Source of the DNA: Pseudomonas sp. G34
GTDB lineage: Bacteria > Pseudomonadota > Gammaproteobacteria > Pseudomonadales > Pseudomonadaceae
Reading direction: 5' to 3'
DNA: 64,000 nt
Assembly: GCF_031119625.1 (NCBI RefSeq)
Contig: NZ_JAVHZV010000009.1
Coordinates: 434,001-498,000, forward strand
The position numbers were made by a program, and so were the translations under genes. Under the pieces are notes generated by a model. It searched no databases and was not told where the DNA came from. It saw nothing but the letters and a program-made list of their open reading frames with translations. This document shows positions 51,207 to 59,878 of this stretch, piece after piece (within the stretch, counting starts at the first letter, position 1; the number at the start of each line of letters is the position of its first letter).

Positions 51207-52849
51207 TGATGTTATTGAAGGAGCTGCTGATTGATGCGCGCTGGCGCATTTTCCTGGCGGTGCTGTGCAGTGCCTTGAGTGCGGCCTGCAGCATCGGCCT
51301 GATCGGCTATATCAACCGCAGCCTGGAGCAGGGGCTGGATGACCTGAGCCAGGCGCTGGCGCTGTTCGCCGGCCTGCTGTTGCTGCTGTTCGTCAGCGGT
51401 ACCCTGGCCCAGTGGCTGCTGGTGCAGATCGGCCATCGCCTGGTCTACCAGTTGCGCCTGCGCCTGGTCGGCAAGGTGCTGGGCACCGCCCTGGAACGCA
51501 TCGAGCGACTGGGCAGCCCGCGCATCTACAACGCCCTGACCAAGGACGTGACCACCGTGGCCACGGCCTTCAAGCAACTGCCGATCTCCCTCTACAACGG
51601 CCTGCTGCTGGTGGCGGGCCTGGCTTACATGGCCTGGCTGAGCCTGCCGTTCTTCGCCCTGACCCTGGCGGTGATCGCCTTCGGCGTGGTGCTCGACGTG
51701 CTCCTCGGGCGCAAGGTCAAGCGCCTGATGCAGCAGGTGCGGCAGCAGGATGACCAGTTGACCGAACAGTTCGAGGCGACCATCAACGGTCGCTGCGAAC
51801 TGGCCTTGAGCCGCGAGCGTCGGCAACTGCTCTACAACCAGCGCCTGGAGCCGATCGCGCAGGCCTCGCTGCAGGCCTCGGTACGCGCCGATACCCTGTG
51901 GGCGATCAACCTGAACTGGACGTCGCTGCTGGTGTTCGTGCTGATCGGTACGCTGTTTTTCCTCGGTCAGGGCCTCGGGCTGCTGAGCCAGCAGGTGGTG
52001 GTGGGCTACGTGCTGGCGATCATGTTCCTGCGTACGCCGATCTCGATGATCCTCGATGCCGTGCCGGCGGTGATCCGCGGCCATGTGGCGCTGCAGGCCA
52101 TCGACGACCTGGCCCTGGGCGAGACGGTGCACTTCACCCAGCCAGCCAAGGCCGCCGAGCCTTTCCGTGAGCTGCGCCTGAGCAACGTGCAATACCGCTA
52201 CCCCGGGCAGGGCGATGAATTCGCCTTTCAGCTGGGCCCCATCGATCTGCAGGTTCGCCGTGGCGAACTGATCTTCATCGTCGGCGGTAACGGCAGCGGC
52301 AAGTCGACCCTGGCCAAGTTGCTGACCGGGCTCTATCAGCCCAGCGAGGGGACGGTGGCGCTCAATGGCGTGACGCTGGATGCCGCGAACAGCGAGTGGC
52401 ACCGCGAGCATTTCGCGGCGATCTTCGCCGACTTCTACCTGTTTGCCGATGTGCTCGGCGAGAACGGTCAGCTCGATGGGCTGGAGGAGCGGGTCGATCA
52501 TTACCTGCAACGCCTGGGGCTGGCGCACAAGGTGCAGTTCGTGGCGGGACGGCTGTCCACCACGGCCCTGTCCCAAGGGCAGCGCAAGCGCCTGGCCCTG
52601 CTGTTGCTGATGATGGAGGGCCGCGAGGTGCTGCTGCTCGATGAATGGGCGGCGGATCAGGACCCGGTGTTCCGCCACGTCTTCTACCACGAGCTGCTGC
52701 CCGAGCTGCAGGCGGCCGGCAAGACGGTCATCGCCATCAGCCACGATGATCGCTACTTCGATGTGGCCGATCGCATCTACCGGCTCGATTACGGCCAGTT
52801 GGTGGACTATGACCGCAGCAGCGAGAGCCCTTTCCAGCGGGTCATCTAG
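51206..52849 (+). CDS. PvdE/SyrD-type cyclic peptide export ABC transporter
   Basis: This 547-residue fused exporter has an N-terminal membrane domain with six predicted helices (e.g. IFLAVLCSALSAACSIGLIGY, ALFAGLLLLLFVSGTLAQWLL, FFALTLAVIAFGVVLDVLL, LLVFVLIGTLFFLGQGLGLL). A C-terminal nucleotide-binding domain has Walker A VGGNGSGKSTLAKLL, signature LSQGQRKRLALLLLMME, Walker B VLLLDEWAADQDP and H-loop ISHDDRYFD. The family includes PvdE, which moves the pyoverdine precursor to the periplasm, and SyrD. Its ATG shares one base with the NRPS 4 stop (TGATG), so it is translationally coupled. It probably exports the siderophore across the inner membrane. The gene ends 14 bp from the convergent reductase. 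Confidence 0.92.
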   Translation: MMLLKELLIDARWRIFLAVLCSALSAACSIGLIGYINRSLEQGLDDLSQALALFAGLLLLLFVSGTLAQWLLVQIGHRLVYQLRLRLVGKVLGTALERIERLGSPRIYNALTKDVTTVATAFKQLPISLYNGLLLVAGLAYMAWLSLPFFALTLAVIAFGVVLDVLLGRKVKRLMQQVRQQDDQLTEQFEATINGRCELALSRERRQLLYNQRLEPIAQASLQASVRADTLWAINLNWTSLLVFVLIGTLFFLGQGLGLLSQQVVVGYVLAIMFLRTPISMILDAVPAVIRGHVALQAIDDLALGETVHFTQPAKAAEPFRELRLSNVQYRYPGQGDEFAFQLGPIDLQVRRGELIFIVGGNGSGKSTLAKLLTGLYQPSEGTVALNGVTLDAANSEWHREHFAAIFADFYLFADVLGENGQLDGLEERVDHYLQRLGLAHKVQFVAGRLSTTALSQGQRKRLALLLLMMEGREVLLLDEWAADQDPVFRHVFYHELLPELQAAGKTVIAISHDDRYFDVADRIYRLDYGQLVDYDRSSESPFQRVI

Positions 52850-52863
52850 TGGTTTCGAGCGGG

Positions 52864-53589
52864 TTATTCGGGCGTCTTGGCACGGTCGAGCGGGCAACTG
52901 CCGCAATAGTCGACGCCCGGTAGGCGGTAACGAATGCAGCAGATACGCCGTAGCCGCTGCGGTTCGCTGGCGCCGACGTCCTTGTAGTACACCGGGGCGA
53001 ACAGCGGATTGCGCCGGCCATCGGGGCGCAGGCGGCTTTCCAGTATGGCCCTGGCCGGGGCGGAGCAATCGGCCGTCGCCAGTGGATGCCGTTCGGTTTG
53101 TGTGGTGGCGAATTCGAAAAGGTTGCCGGCGTTGCTCCAGAACACTCGTGGCGAGGCCTTCGAGACCCTGGCCATGACCTCGATCGCCGGTTCCAGGTGC
53201 CCTTGTATCAAGGAGCTGAAGCGCTCGAAGGGCGAGCAGGGCGGCAGACTGCTGCCGTCATGGGGCAGGTGCAGGCCAAGCGGTTTGCCTTCTGCCGAAA
53301 GGGCGACGCCGACATCGCTCAGGGCGATAGGCAACTCGCGCTGCAAGAGCAGGTTGGCCGCCACGGTGGGGGCCAGGAAGCAGAAATACCATTTTGACCA
53401 GATAGAGGTCAGTGCTAGCAGATCGTCGGTGCCATGGCGGGCCGCCAGGTTGCCAATGAACGCGGCGAAATAGTCCGGCTGAAACAGTTGCGAGCCGGCA
53501 ACTGCCTGCTGTTGATCACTGGCCAGCTGCAGGTTTTCGCCATAGTCCGCCAGGGGGCCGCTGAACAGCGGGGCGAGACTGGGGATCAC
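52864..53589 (-). CDS. fhuF: FhuF-type ferric siderophore reductase
   Basis: This 241-residue cytoplasmic protein has the FhuF C-terminal iron-sulfur motif: ICCIRYRLPGVDYCGSCPL, i.e. CC-x10-C-x2-C, expected to bind [2Fe-2S]. The central block KWYFCFLAPTVAANLLLQ is also family-like. FhuF proteins reduce Fe(III) from imported siderophores, which fits an uptake system with a FecCD permease delivering the intact complex to the cytoplasm. It starts at GTG 53589; no better ATG is seen near the conserved N-terminus. It is divergent from mbtH and convergent with the exporter, and has its own Fur-like site near its -10. Confidence 0.87.
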   Translation of the reverse strand: MIPSLAPLFSGPLADYGENLQLASDQQQAVAGSQLFQPDYFAAFIGNLAARHGTDDLLALTSIWSKWYFCFLAPTVAANLLLQRELPIALSDVGVALSAEGKPLGLHLPHDGSSLPPCSPFERFSSLIQGHLEPAIEVMARVSKASPRVFWSNAGNLFEFATTQTERHPLATADCSAPARAILESRLRPDGRRNPLFAPVYYKDVGASEPQRLRRICCIRYRLPGVDYCGSCPLDRAKTPE

Positions 53590-53678
53590 CCTCGCAGCCC
53601 CGTGTCACCGTCAGGCGGCATTACGGAATGCTTGGTGAGAGGAGTTGTAGGTCGAGGCATGGGGAGGCACTTGCTGGT

Positions 53679-53697
53679 GAGACTCGTTATCACTGGC
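53679..53697 (-). promoter_or_regulatory. Fur-box-like sequence at the fhuF promoter
   Basis: Read on the minus strand, GCCAGTGATAACGAGTCTC matches about 12 of 19 Fur positions. It lies just downstream of a TATACT -10 (53705-53710, minus strand), where a bound repressor would cover the start of transcription. No good -35 is visible. Confidence 0.4.
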
Positions 53698-53777
53698 GTC
53701 GCCCAGTATAAACAAACCGGATGCATGCAGGCGAACCGGCCTGTAACACCAGGGAGTGTAAGCCCATCACGATAATA

Positions 53778-53796
53778 TGTAATGATAATTGTTATT
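53778..53796 (+). promoter_or_regulatory. Strong Fur box upstream of mbtH
   Basis: TGTAATGATAATTGTTATT matches about 14 of 19 positions of the Fur consensus and is followed by further TTATTA/ATTAT hexamers. It is the best such site in the window, 84 bp before the mbtH start, in the 291 bp divergent region with fhuF. Confidence 0.75.
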
Positions 53797-53880
53797 AACC
53801 GTATTATCCTGCGTTCGCTCGTATGCAAAGCTCAGGCTGCCCTGCGAGCACGCGCATCTTCAGTGGAAACGGAGTGGAAC

Positions 53881-54096
53881 ATGAGTCTGGACAGTCCTGA
53901 AACGCGATTTTTGGTTGTGGTCAACGATGAGGAGCAGTACTCCATCTGGCCCGATTACAAGGAAATACCGCAAGGCTGGCGCACAGCCGGCAAGCAGGGC
54001 AGCAAGGAAGAGTGCCTGGGCTATATCGAGTCGGTGTGGACCGACATGCGGCCCTTGAGCTTGCGCCAAGCCATGCAGGCCCAGGATCGCGGTTGA
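53881..54096 (+). CDS. MbtH-like protein
   Basis: This 71-residue protein is a complete MbtH-family member: [20 protein letters not shown], then [18 protein letters not shown], with the invariant Trp and Pro residues. MbtH proteins bind adenylation domains and are often needed for their folding or activity, so this is the likely partner of the seven A domains in NRPS 1-4. ATG 53881 follows GGAGTGGAAC; codons upstream to 53782 are not family-like. The stop shares one base with the next start (TGATG), coupling it to the type II thioesterase. Confidence 0.95.
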   Translation: MSLDSPETRFLVVVNDEEQYSIWPDYKEIPQGWRTAGKQGSKEECLGYIESVWTDMRPLSLRQAMQAQDRG

Positions 54097-54872
54097 TGCA
54101 TTGTGCTTCCAGCCCCTGGTTTTCGGTATTGCCGGGCGGCAGCCAGCCACCCGCGCTGCGACTGTACTGCTTCCCCTATGCCGGGGCGGGGCATACGGTT
54201 TTCCAGCATTGGCGCGCAGGGCTGACGGCCGACATCGAACTGGCGCTGGTCAAGTTACCGGGGCGCGGGGCGCGCTTTAGTGAGCCTCGAGCCGTTTCGT
54301 TGAACGAACTGGCTGAAGCCCTGGCCGCGGAAATCGCCCAGGCGAGTGCCGGTGGCGCTCCCTTCGCTTTCTTCGGCCACAGCATGGGGGCGTTGCTGGC
54401 TTTCGAGACGGCGCGAAAGCTGGCCCGGCAGAGTCTAGCGCCCACCATGCTGCTGGTATCGGCCCGCACGGCGCCAGCCGCCCACGGCTGGCGCGAGCGG
54501 GTGGCGGATCTACCGCCTGCGCAGTTTCTGGAGGTCATTCGTGGCATGAACGGGATGCCTCGGGAGTTGCTGGACAACCCTGAATGGGTCGAGCTGTTCC
54601 TGCCGATCATCCGTGATGATTTCGCACTCTGCGAAGACTACCGCTACAGCGCCGAGCCGCCCCTGGCATGCCCCATTCAGGTATTGGCAGGGGAAACCGA
54701 TGCGAGCGTGCCGCTGCCCTTGCTCGAGGGCTGGGCCCGGGAAAGCCTGGGCGGCTGCCAGACCTGGTTGTTTCCCGGTGGGCATTTCTACCTGTTCGAG
54801 CACGAAGCCGAGTTGCTGGTACGCATGCAGCGACTGCTGCTCGGCGAGCCGCGCAAACAGGCGGCTGGCTGA
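54096..54872 (+). CDS. Type II thioesterase (NRPS editing)
   Basis: This 258-residue alpha/beta hydrolase of the TEII family removes misloaded or stalled groups from NRPS carrier domains. The nucleophile is in FFGHSMGALLAFE (GHSMG, a normal serine, unlike the TE in NRPS 4), the acid in LAGETDASVPL and the His in FPGGHFYLFEH. The N-terminal LRLYCFPYAGAGHTVFQHW is typical. It starts at ATG 54096, overlapping the mbtH stop by one base. The next 296 bp contain a Fur-like site and otherwise nothing I recognise. Confidence 0.92.
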   Translation: MHCASSPWFSVLPGGSQPPALRLYCFPYAGAGHTVFQHWRAGLTADIELALVKLPGRGARFSEPRAVSLNELAEALAAEIAQASAGGAPFAFFGHSMGALLAFETARKLARQSLAPTMLLVSARTAPAAHGWRERVADLPPAQFLEVIRGMNGMPRELLDNPEWVELFLPIIRDDFALCEDYRYSAEPPLACPIQVLAGETDASVPLPLLEGWARESLGGCQTWLFPGGHFYLFEHEAELLVRMQRLLLGEPRKQAAG

Positions 54873-54994
54873 GCGGGCGTCAATCGGTCAAGCATTCCAG
54901 CCTCATGCGTTCTGTCGTGATTGCCACTGATGGCAATCCCTATCTTTCGCGTGTTGTGCCGTATCTCTCATCTGTCCCATTTGATTAATGTAAT

Positions 54995-55013
54995 GGTAGT
55001 AATTATCATTTGT
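54995..55013. promoter_or_regulatory. Fur box upstream of the aminotransferase gene
   Basis: On the minus strand this reads ACAAATGATAATTACTACC, about 13 of 19 matches to the Fur consensus. It lies 156 bp before the Dab aminotransferase start within an AT-rich stretch (54980-55020). Confidence 0.6.
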
Positions 55014-55168
55014 AATATGACGCTGATCATGGCCTTGCGGGTGACCTTGCCCGGCAGCCGATAACCGCCACCTGGCATCGCCTGAGTTGGCGGATCGTCC
55101 GCTGCACGATGCACGTTCCGGCAGCGTCGCCAGATAACGCGCTATCCGCGCGACACGAGGATGCACGC

Positions 55169-56587
55169 ATGAATGCAATCACCCCGATCACCAACACCAT
55201 GGTCGAACTCCAACGCCGACACAGCGGGCTCAGCCAGCGCTACTGCCTGGACAGTACACCGGCATTGCAGCGGCAAATGCAGCGCGAGTCGAATGCGCGC
55301 AGCTACCCGCGGCGCATACCGCTGGAGTTCAAGCGGGCGCAGGGGGTGTATGTCGAGGACTCACGCGGGCAGGTGTACATCGATTGCCTGGCCGGTGCCG
55401 GTACCCTGGCGCTGGGGCACAATCACCCGGTGACCCTGGAGGCGATCCAGAAGACCCTGGCCTCGGGCATACCGCTGCACGCCCTCGATCTGAGTACGCC
55501 GATCAAGGATGCCTTCGTGGAGACGGTGTTCGAGCTGCTGCCGGGGGATTTCGCCAGGGACGCACGTATCCAGTTCTGTGGCCCGACCGGGGCGGACGCC
55601 GTCGAGGCGGCGCTCAAGCTGTCGCGTACGGCAACCGGGCGGCAGAGCATTCTGGCGTTCCATGGCGCCTATCACGGCATGACACTCGGCACGCTGTCGG
55701 TGAGCGGCAACCTGGGGCCGAAGAATGCACTGGGTGGGCTGCTGGCGGGCACCCAGTTCCTGCCCTATCCGCATGCCTACCGTTGCCCGTTCGGGCTGCG
55801 CGGCGAGCAGGCGATCGACGCCAACCTGCACTACATCCGCCACCTGCTCAGCGACCCGGAAAGCGGCGTGACCCAGCCGGCGGCCATGATCCTGGAAACC
55901 GTGCAGGGCGAGGGCGGCGTGATTGCCGCACCGGATCGCTGGCTGCAGGGGCTGCGGGCGATCACCCGCGAACAGGGCATTCCCCTGATCCTCGACGAGA
56001 TTCAATGCGGTATCGGCCGCACCGGCGATCTGTTCGCCTTCGAGCGCAGCGCCATCACCCCCGATGTGGTGACGCTGTCGAAGGCCATCGGCGGTGGTCT
56101 GCCGCTGTCGGTGGTGGTCTACCGAGGCGAGCTGGATCAATGGCAGCCTGGCGCCCATGCCGGCACCTTCCGTGGCAATCAACTGGCGATGGCCGCGGGC
56201 GATGCCACCTTGCGCTTCATCCAGCGCGAAGGCATCTGCAGCCATGTACGTAACGTCGGAGCACGCTTGCAGACGCTGCTGCAGGGGCTGCAGGCCGAGT
56301 TCGACTGGGTCGGCGACGTGCGCGGCCGTGGCCTGATGCTGGGCATGGAAATCATCGACCCGGCCAGCCAGGATGGCCTGGGCCAGCCCGCTACCGATGG
56401 TGACAAGGCGCGCCAGCTACAGCGTGCCTGCCTGGAGCGTGGCCTGATCGTCGAACTGGGCGGCCGCCATGGCGCTACCGTTCGCTTCCTGCCGCCGTTG
56501 ATCATCAGCGACGCGCAGGTCGATCTGGTCGGGCAGATCCTCTATCAGGCGGCGCAGAGCGTGGACCGCATTGCCGTCGCGAACTGA
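55169..56587 (+). CDS. L-2,4-diaminobutyrate:2-oxoglutarate aminotransferase (PvdH/Dat type)
   Basis: This 472-residue class III PLP aminotransferase is of the diaminobutyrate group, which converts aspartate-beta-semialdehyde with glutamate to L-2,4-diaminobutyrate. Hallmarks are the N-terminal RESNARSYPRRIPLEFKRAQG, DCLAGAGTLALGHNHP, FCGPTGADAVEAALKLSRTATG, FHGAYHGMTLGTL, LILDEIQCGIGRTG and the PLP lysine in TLSKAIGGGLPLSVVVY. ATG 55169 follows GAGGATG; the frame runs to 55109, but that part is not family-like. It presumably supplies Dab to module 2 on NRPS 2, whose specificity code reads as Dab. An upstream Fur-like site indicates iron control. It is the last gene of the siderophore locus. 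Confidence 0.87.
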   Translation: MNAITPITNTMVELQRRHSGLSQRYCLDSTPALQRQMQRESNARSYPRRIPLEFKRAQGVYVEDSRGQVYIDCLAGAGTLALGHNHPVTLEAIQKTLASGIPLHALDLSTPIKDAFVETVFELLPGDFARDARIQFCGPTGADAVEAALKLSRTATGRQSILAFHGAYHGMTLGTLSVSGNLGPKNALGGLLAGTQFLPYPHAYRCPFGLRGEQAIDANLHYIRHLLSDPESGVTQPAAMILETVQGEGGVIAAPDRWLQGLRAITREQGIPLILDEIQCGIGRTGDLFAFERSAITPDVVTLSKAIGGGLPLSVVVYRGELDQWQPGAHAGTFRGNQLAMAAGDATLRFIQREGICSHVRNVGARLQTLLQGLQAEFDWVGDVRGRGLMLGMEIIDPASQDGLGQPATDGDKARQLQRACLERGLIVELGGRHGATVRFLPPLIISDAQVDLVGQILYQAAQSVDRIAVAN

Positions 56588-56614
56588 GGTGGCTATGCCG
56601 CGGGCTACTCGCGC

Positions 56615-57025
56615 TTAGTGGCGGCTGCCGGGGGCCGGCATGGCCAGCAGCTGCTTCTCCTGGTTCCAGTCGAACGGCTCGTCGTTTTCCTCGGCATGGA
56701 AGCGGCGCTCCTCGAGTTGCTGATACAGCTCGATCTCGTCGTCCGGCATGAAGTGCAGGCAATCGCCGCCAAAGAACCACAGCAGGTCGCGCGGTACCAG
56801 GTGGGCGATCTGCGGGTAGCGCTGGAAAATCTGGCTGATCAGGTCCTGGCCCAGGTACTGGCTGCGTTCGAAGTCCACCGGCAGTTCGGCGAGCAGTTCA
56901 TCGTAGCGCTCGAGGAAATTGGCATGGCTGGCATCGAGGATCTGCTCGGCTTCACCCAGGGCCACCAGGATGGTGCGCAGGTGATTGAGCAGGGCGATGT
57001 GGTGGTCGAGATGGGGGCTGGCCAT
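56615..57025 (-). CDS. Conserved hypothetical protein next to fadE
   Basis: This acidic 136-residue soluble protein has no signal sequence or membrane helix. Notable stretches are HHIALLNHLRTILVALGEAEQILDASHANFLERYDELL (helical, possibly coiled coil) and VPRDLLWFFGGDCLHFMPDDEIELYQQLEERR. It contains one Cys and no recognisable catalytic motif. It lies directly downstream of fadE on the same strand, 74 bp from its stop, and the arrangement recalls PA2816-PA2815 in P. aeruginosa. A role linked to fatty-acid oxidation is only a positional guess. Confidence 0.65.
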   Translation of the reverse strand: MASPHLDHHIALLNHLRTILVALGEAEQILDASHANFLERYDELLAELPVDFERSQYLGQDLISQIFQRYPQIAHLVPRDLLWFFGGDCLHFMPDDEIELYQQLEERRFHAEENDEPFDWNQEKQLLAMPAPGSRH

Positions 57026-57099
57026 GTCCGGGATCCTGAAAGTAAAACGGGCGCCGGAGTATAAAGTCCACGGCGCCCGCTGTCGTCTGTGCAGTTCGA

Positions 57100-59547
57100 C
57101 TACCTGACCTTGCCCTCGGTAGGCAGCAGCTCTTCCTTGCTGAAGTCATCGACATCGATCACCACGCGGCGGGCCTGCTCGGCGCGCTGCAACTGCTGGC
57201 CTTCCTCGGCGCTGAGTACGCCGGCGGCGACCGCCGTTTCGATCTCGTTCTGCCCGGGTGTTTCACGCACCTGGCCGGCCTTGACCGCCTTGTACAGCTT
57301 CTTCTGCAGTGGCGCGGCTTCCTGCAGCAGGTTGAGGGCGTGTTGCAGGGCACCGACCGGATCGTCGGTCGAGGTGGGGCGGAAGCAACCTTCAAGCAAC
57401 TCTTCGAGCGCCGGGTCGCCGGCATTGCGGCCGATGATCGCGGCAACCTGGGCGTCGAGATGATCGTCCGGGCCCTGGTGACGGCGGCCGAAGGGGAACA
57501 CCAGCACGCGCAGGGCGCTGCCCAGCAGGCGGTTGGGGAAGTTGCTGAGCAGCGCGTCGATGGCGGTTTCGGCCTTGCCCAGGCTTTCTTCCAGTGCCCA
57601 GTGCAGCAGCGGGCGAACATGCTCGGGGTAATCCTGGTCGTGGTAGCGCTTGAGCGCCGCCGAGGCCAGGTACAGGTGGCTGAGCACGTCGCCCAGGCGG
57701 GCCGACAGGCGCTCGCGACGCTTCAGCTCGCCGCCCAGCAGCATCATGCTGAGATCGGCGAGCATGGCGAACGCAGCGCTCAGGCGATTGAGGGCGCGGA
57801 AGTAGGGACGGCTGATGCGGTCACCCGGCACCTTGCCGAGCAGGCCCATGCTGAGGCTCAGGATCAGCGTGCTGGCGGCGTTGCTGACGGCGAAACCGAT
57901 GTGTTGCATCAGCAGGTCGTCGAACTCCAGCAGCGCCTGGTCGCGGTCTTCACGACTGGCCAGGGCCATTTCCTTGAGCACGTAGGGATGGCAGCGAATG
58001 GCGCCCTGGCCGAAGATCATCAGGTTGCGCGAGAGGATGTTGGCGCCCTCGACGGTGATGAAGATCGGCGCGCCCTGCCAGGAACGGCCCAGGTAGTTGC
58101 TCGGGCCCATGATGATGCCCTTGCCGCCGTGCACGTCCATGGCGTGGGTGATGCATTCGCGGCCGCGCTCGGTGAGGTGGTACTTGAGGATCGCCGACAA
58201 TACCGACGGCTTTTCGCCAAGGTCCACCGCATTGGCAGTCAGGATGCGTGCGCTGTCCATCAGCCAGGCGTTGCCACCGATGCGCGCCAGGGCTTCCTGG
58301 ATGCCTTCGAAGGCCGACAGCGGCACGTTGAACTGCTCGCGCACCTGGCTGTACTGGCCGGTGACCAGGCTGGTGTACTTGGCCGCACCGGTGCCGACGG
58401 CGGGCAGGGAGATGGAGCGACCTACCGACAGGCAGTTCATCAGCATCATCCAGCCCTTGCCGAGGTACTCGGGGCCGCCGATCAGGTAGTCCAGCGGGAT
58501 GAACACGTCCTTGCCGGAGTTGGGGCCGTTCATGAAGGCGGCGCCCAGCGGTATGTGGCGACGGCCGATGTTCACGCCAGGGGTGTCGGTGGGAATCAGC
58601 GCCAGGCTGATGCCCAGTTCGTCCTTGTCACCAAGCAGGTGATCCGGGTCATAGGCCTTGAAGGCCACACCCAGCAGGGTGGCCACTGGGCCCAGGGTGA
58701 TATAGCGCTTTTCCCAGTTCAGGCGCAGGCCGACGACTTCCTCGCCGTTCCACTGGCCTTTGCAGATCACCCCGCTGTCGGGCATGGCGCCGGCATCGGA
58801 GCCGGCCAGCGGGCCGGTCAGGGCGAAGCAGGGAATGTCCTCGCCGCGCGCCAGGCGTGGCAGGTAATGGTTGCGCTGCTGTTCGGTGCCGTAGTGCAGC
58901 AGCAGTTCGGCCGGGCCGAGGGAGTTGGGCACCATCACGGTGGAGGCCAGGTCGCCGCTGCGGGTAGCCAGCTTCATCGCCACCTGTGAGTGGGCGTAGG
59001 CGGAAAAGCCCTTGCCGCCGTATTCCTTGGGAATGATCAGGGCGAAGAAGCCGTGCTGCTTGATGTGCTCCCAGGCCTCGGGCGGCAGGTCCATGCGCTG
59101 GCCGATTTCCCACTCGCTGACCATGGCGCACAGCTCTTCGGTGGGGCCATCGATAAAGGCCTGCTCCTCGGCGGTGAGGGTGGCTTTCGGGTAGGCCAGC
59201 AGCTTGTCCCAGTCTGGGCGGCCGCTGAACAGCTCGCCGTCCCACCAGACGGTACCGGCTTCGATGGCGTCCTTTTCGGTGTTGGACATCGGCGGCAGCA
59301 CTTTCTGGAACCAGGCGAACAGTGGCGCGGTGAAGTGCTTGCGGCGCAGCTCCGGCAAGGCGAGCGGAATGGCGACCGCCAGCCACAGCAGCCAGAAGAT
59401 CACCAGCAGCCAGCCCGGGGCATGGCCGTAGGCCCCCATGATCAGCAGGTAGGCGGCAACGATTGCCAGGGCGGGCAGGGGGGCCGTGCGGCGGTGGGCC
59501 AGATAGGCCGTACCGAGAACCAGGACGAGCAACCAGACAGCGAGCAT
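57100..59547 (-). CDS. fadE: Acyl-CoA dehydrogenase FadE
   Basis: This 815-residue protein, close to the length of E. coli FadE, catalyses the first step of fatty-acid beta-oxidation. The N-terminus has three hydrophobic segments (LAVWLLVLVLGTAYL, ALAIVAAYLLIMGAY, LLVIFWLLWLAVAIPLAL), so it is membrane-associated. The dehydrogenase core shows IPKEYGGKGFSAYAHSQVAMKLATRSG, CFALTGPLAGSDAGAMPD and YTSLVTGQYSQVREQFNVPLSAFEGIQEALARIGG, then THAMDVHGGKGIIMGPSN. A long C-terminal domain follows, as in FadE. ATG 59547 is preceded by GGAGGA; the frame extends to 59796 without conserved sequence. Confidence 0.93.
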   Translation of the reverse strand: MLAVWLLVLVLGTAYLAHRRTAPLPALAIVAAYLLIMGAYGHAPGWLLVIFWLLWLAVAIPLALPELRRKHFTAPLFAWFQKVLPPMSNTEKDAIEAGTVWWDGELFSGRPDWDKLLAYPKATLTAEEQAFIDGPTEELCAMVSEWEIGQRMDLPPEAWEHIKQHGFFALIIPKEYGGKGFSAYAHSQVAMKLATRSGDLASTVMVPNSLGPAELLLHYGTEQQRNHYLPRLARGEDIPCFALTGPLAGSDAGAMPDSGVICKGQWNGEEVVGLRLNWEKRYITLGPVATLLGVAFKAYDPDHLLGDKDELGISLALIPTDTPGVNIGRRHIPLGAAFMNGPNSGKDVFIPLDYLIGGPEYLGKGWMMLMNCLSVGRSISLPAVGTGAAKYTSLVTGQYSQVREQFNVPLSAFEGIQEALARIGGNAWLMDSARILTANAVDLGEKPSVLSAILKYHLTERGRECITHAMDVHGGKGIIMGPSNYLGRSWQGAPIFITVEGANILSRNLMIFGQGAIRCHPYVLKEMALASREDRDQALLEFDDLLMQHIGFAVSNAASTLILSLSMGLLGKVPGDRISRPYFRALNRLSAAFAMLADLSMMLLGGELKRRERLSARLGDVLSHLYLASAALKRYHDQDYPEHVRPLLHWALEESLGKAETAIDALLSNFPNRLLGSALRVLVFPFGRRHQGPDDHLDAQVAAIIGRNAGDPALEELLEGCFRPTSTDDPVGALQHALNLLQEAAPLQKKLYKAVKAGQVRETPGQNEIETAVAAGVLSAEEGQQLQRAEQARRVVIDVDDFSKEELLPTEGKVR

Positions 59548-59727
59548 GCAGAATCCTCCGTGATGGCGACAGCAGAACGGCGTGTGCCGCCATAATCGTA
59601 GTCGGCTTGGGTAGAACTTGCCGACAGGGGCGTAACAGGGCGCTTCCTGCAAGGGATGGCCCGCCACGTTCCCGATAGTGACCCCGTTGCAGGCCGGCGA
59701 GTTCGTATAACAAGTTGCATCCGCGGA

Positions 59728-59741
59728 TGACCTGTTGGTCA
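59728..59741. promoter_or_regulatory. Short inverted repeat between fadE and the GST gene
   Basis: TGACC-TGTT-GGTCA is a 5 bp perfect inverted repeat in the 331 bp divergent region, about 180 bp upstream of fadE. It resembles operators of GntR/TetR-type fatty-acid regulators only in a general way. Nothing else is recognisable in the region. Confidence 0.25.
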
Positions 59742-59878
59742 GTTGCTGAATGGCCCCGTTAGCTGCTCCATGAACGAGGTCGATAGCCAACATCACCGCG
59801 GCTGGCTTTCATCTTGGCGGCACAGTGGTAGGGTTGTCGGCCTCTTGGCTGGCAGGACTCTGATAAGGACGGTTGGTG

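Noticed and set aside
56588..56614. Possible attachment site repeating the tRNA-Gly 3' end at the right boundary of the siderophore locus
   Set aside because: No stretch matching the tRNA 3' end is present there, and no integrase gene occurs in the window.
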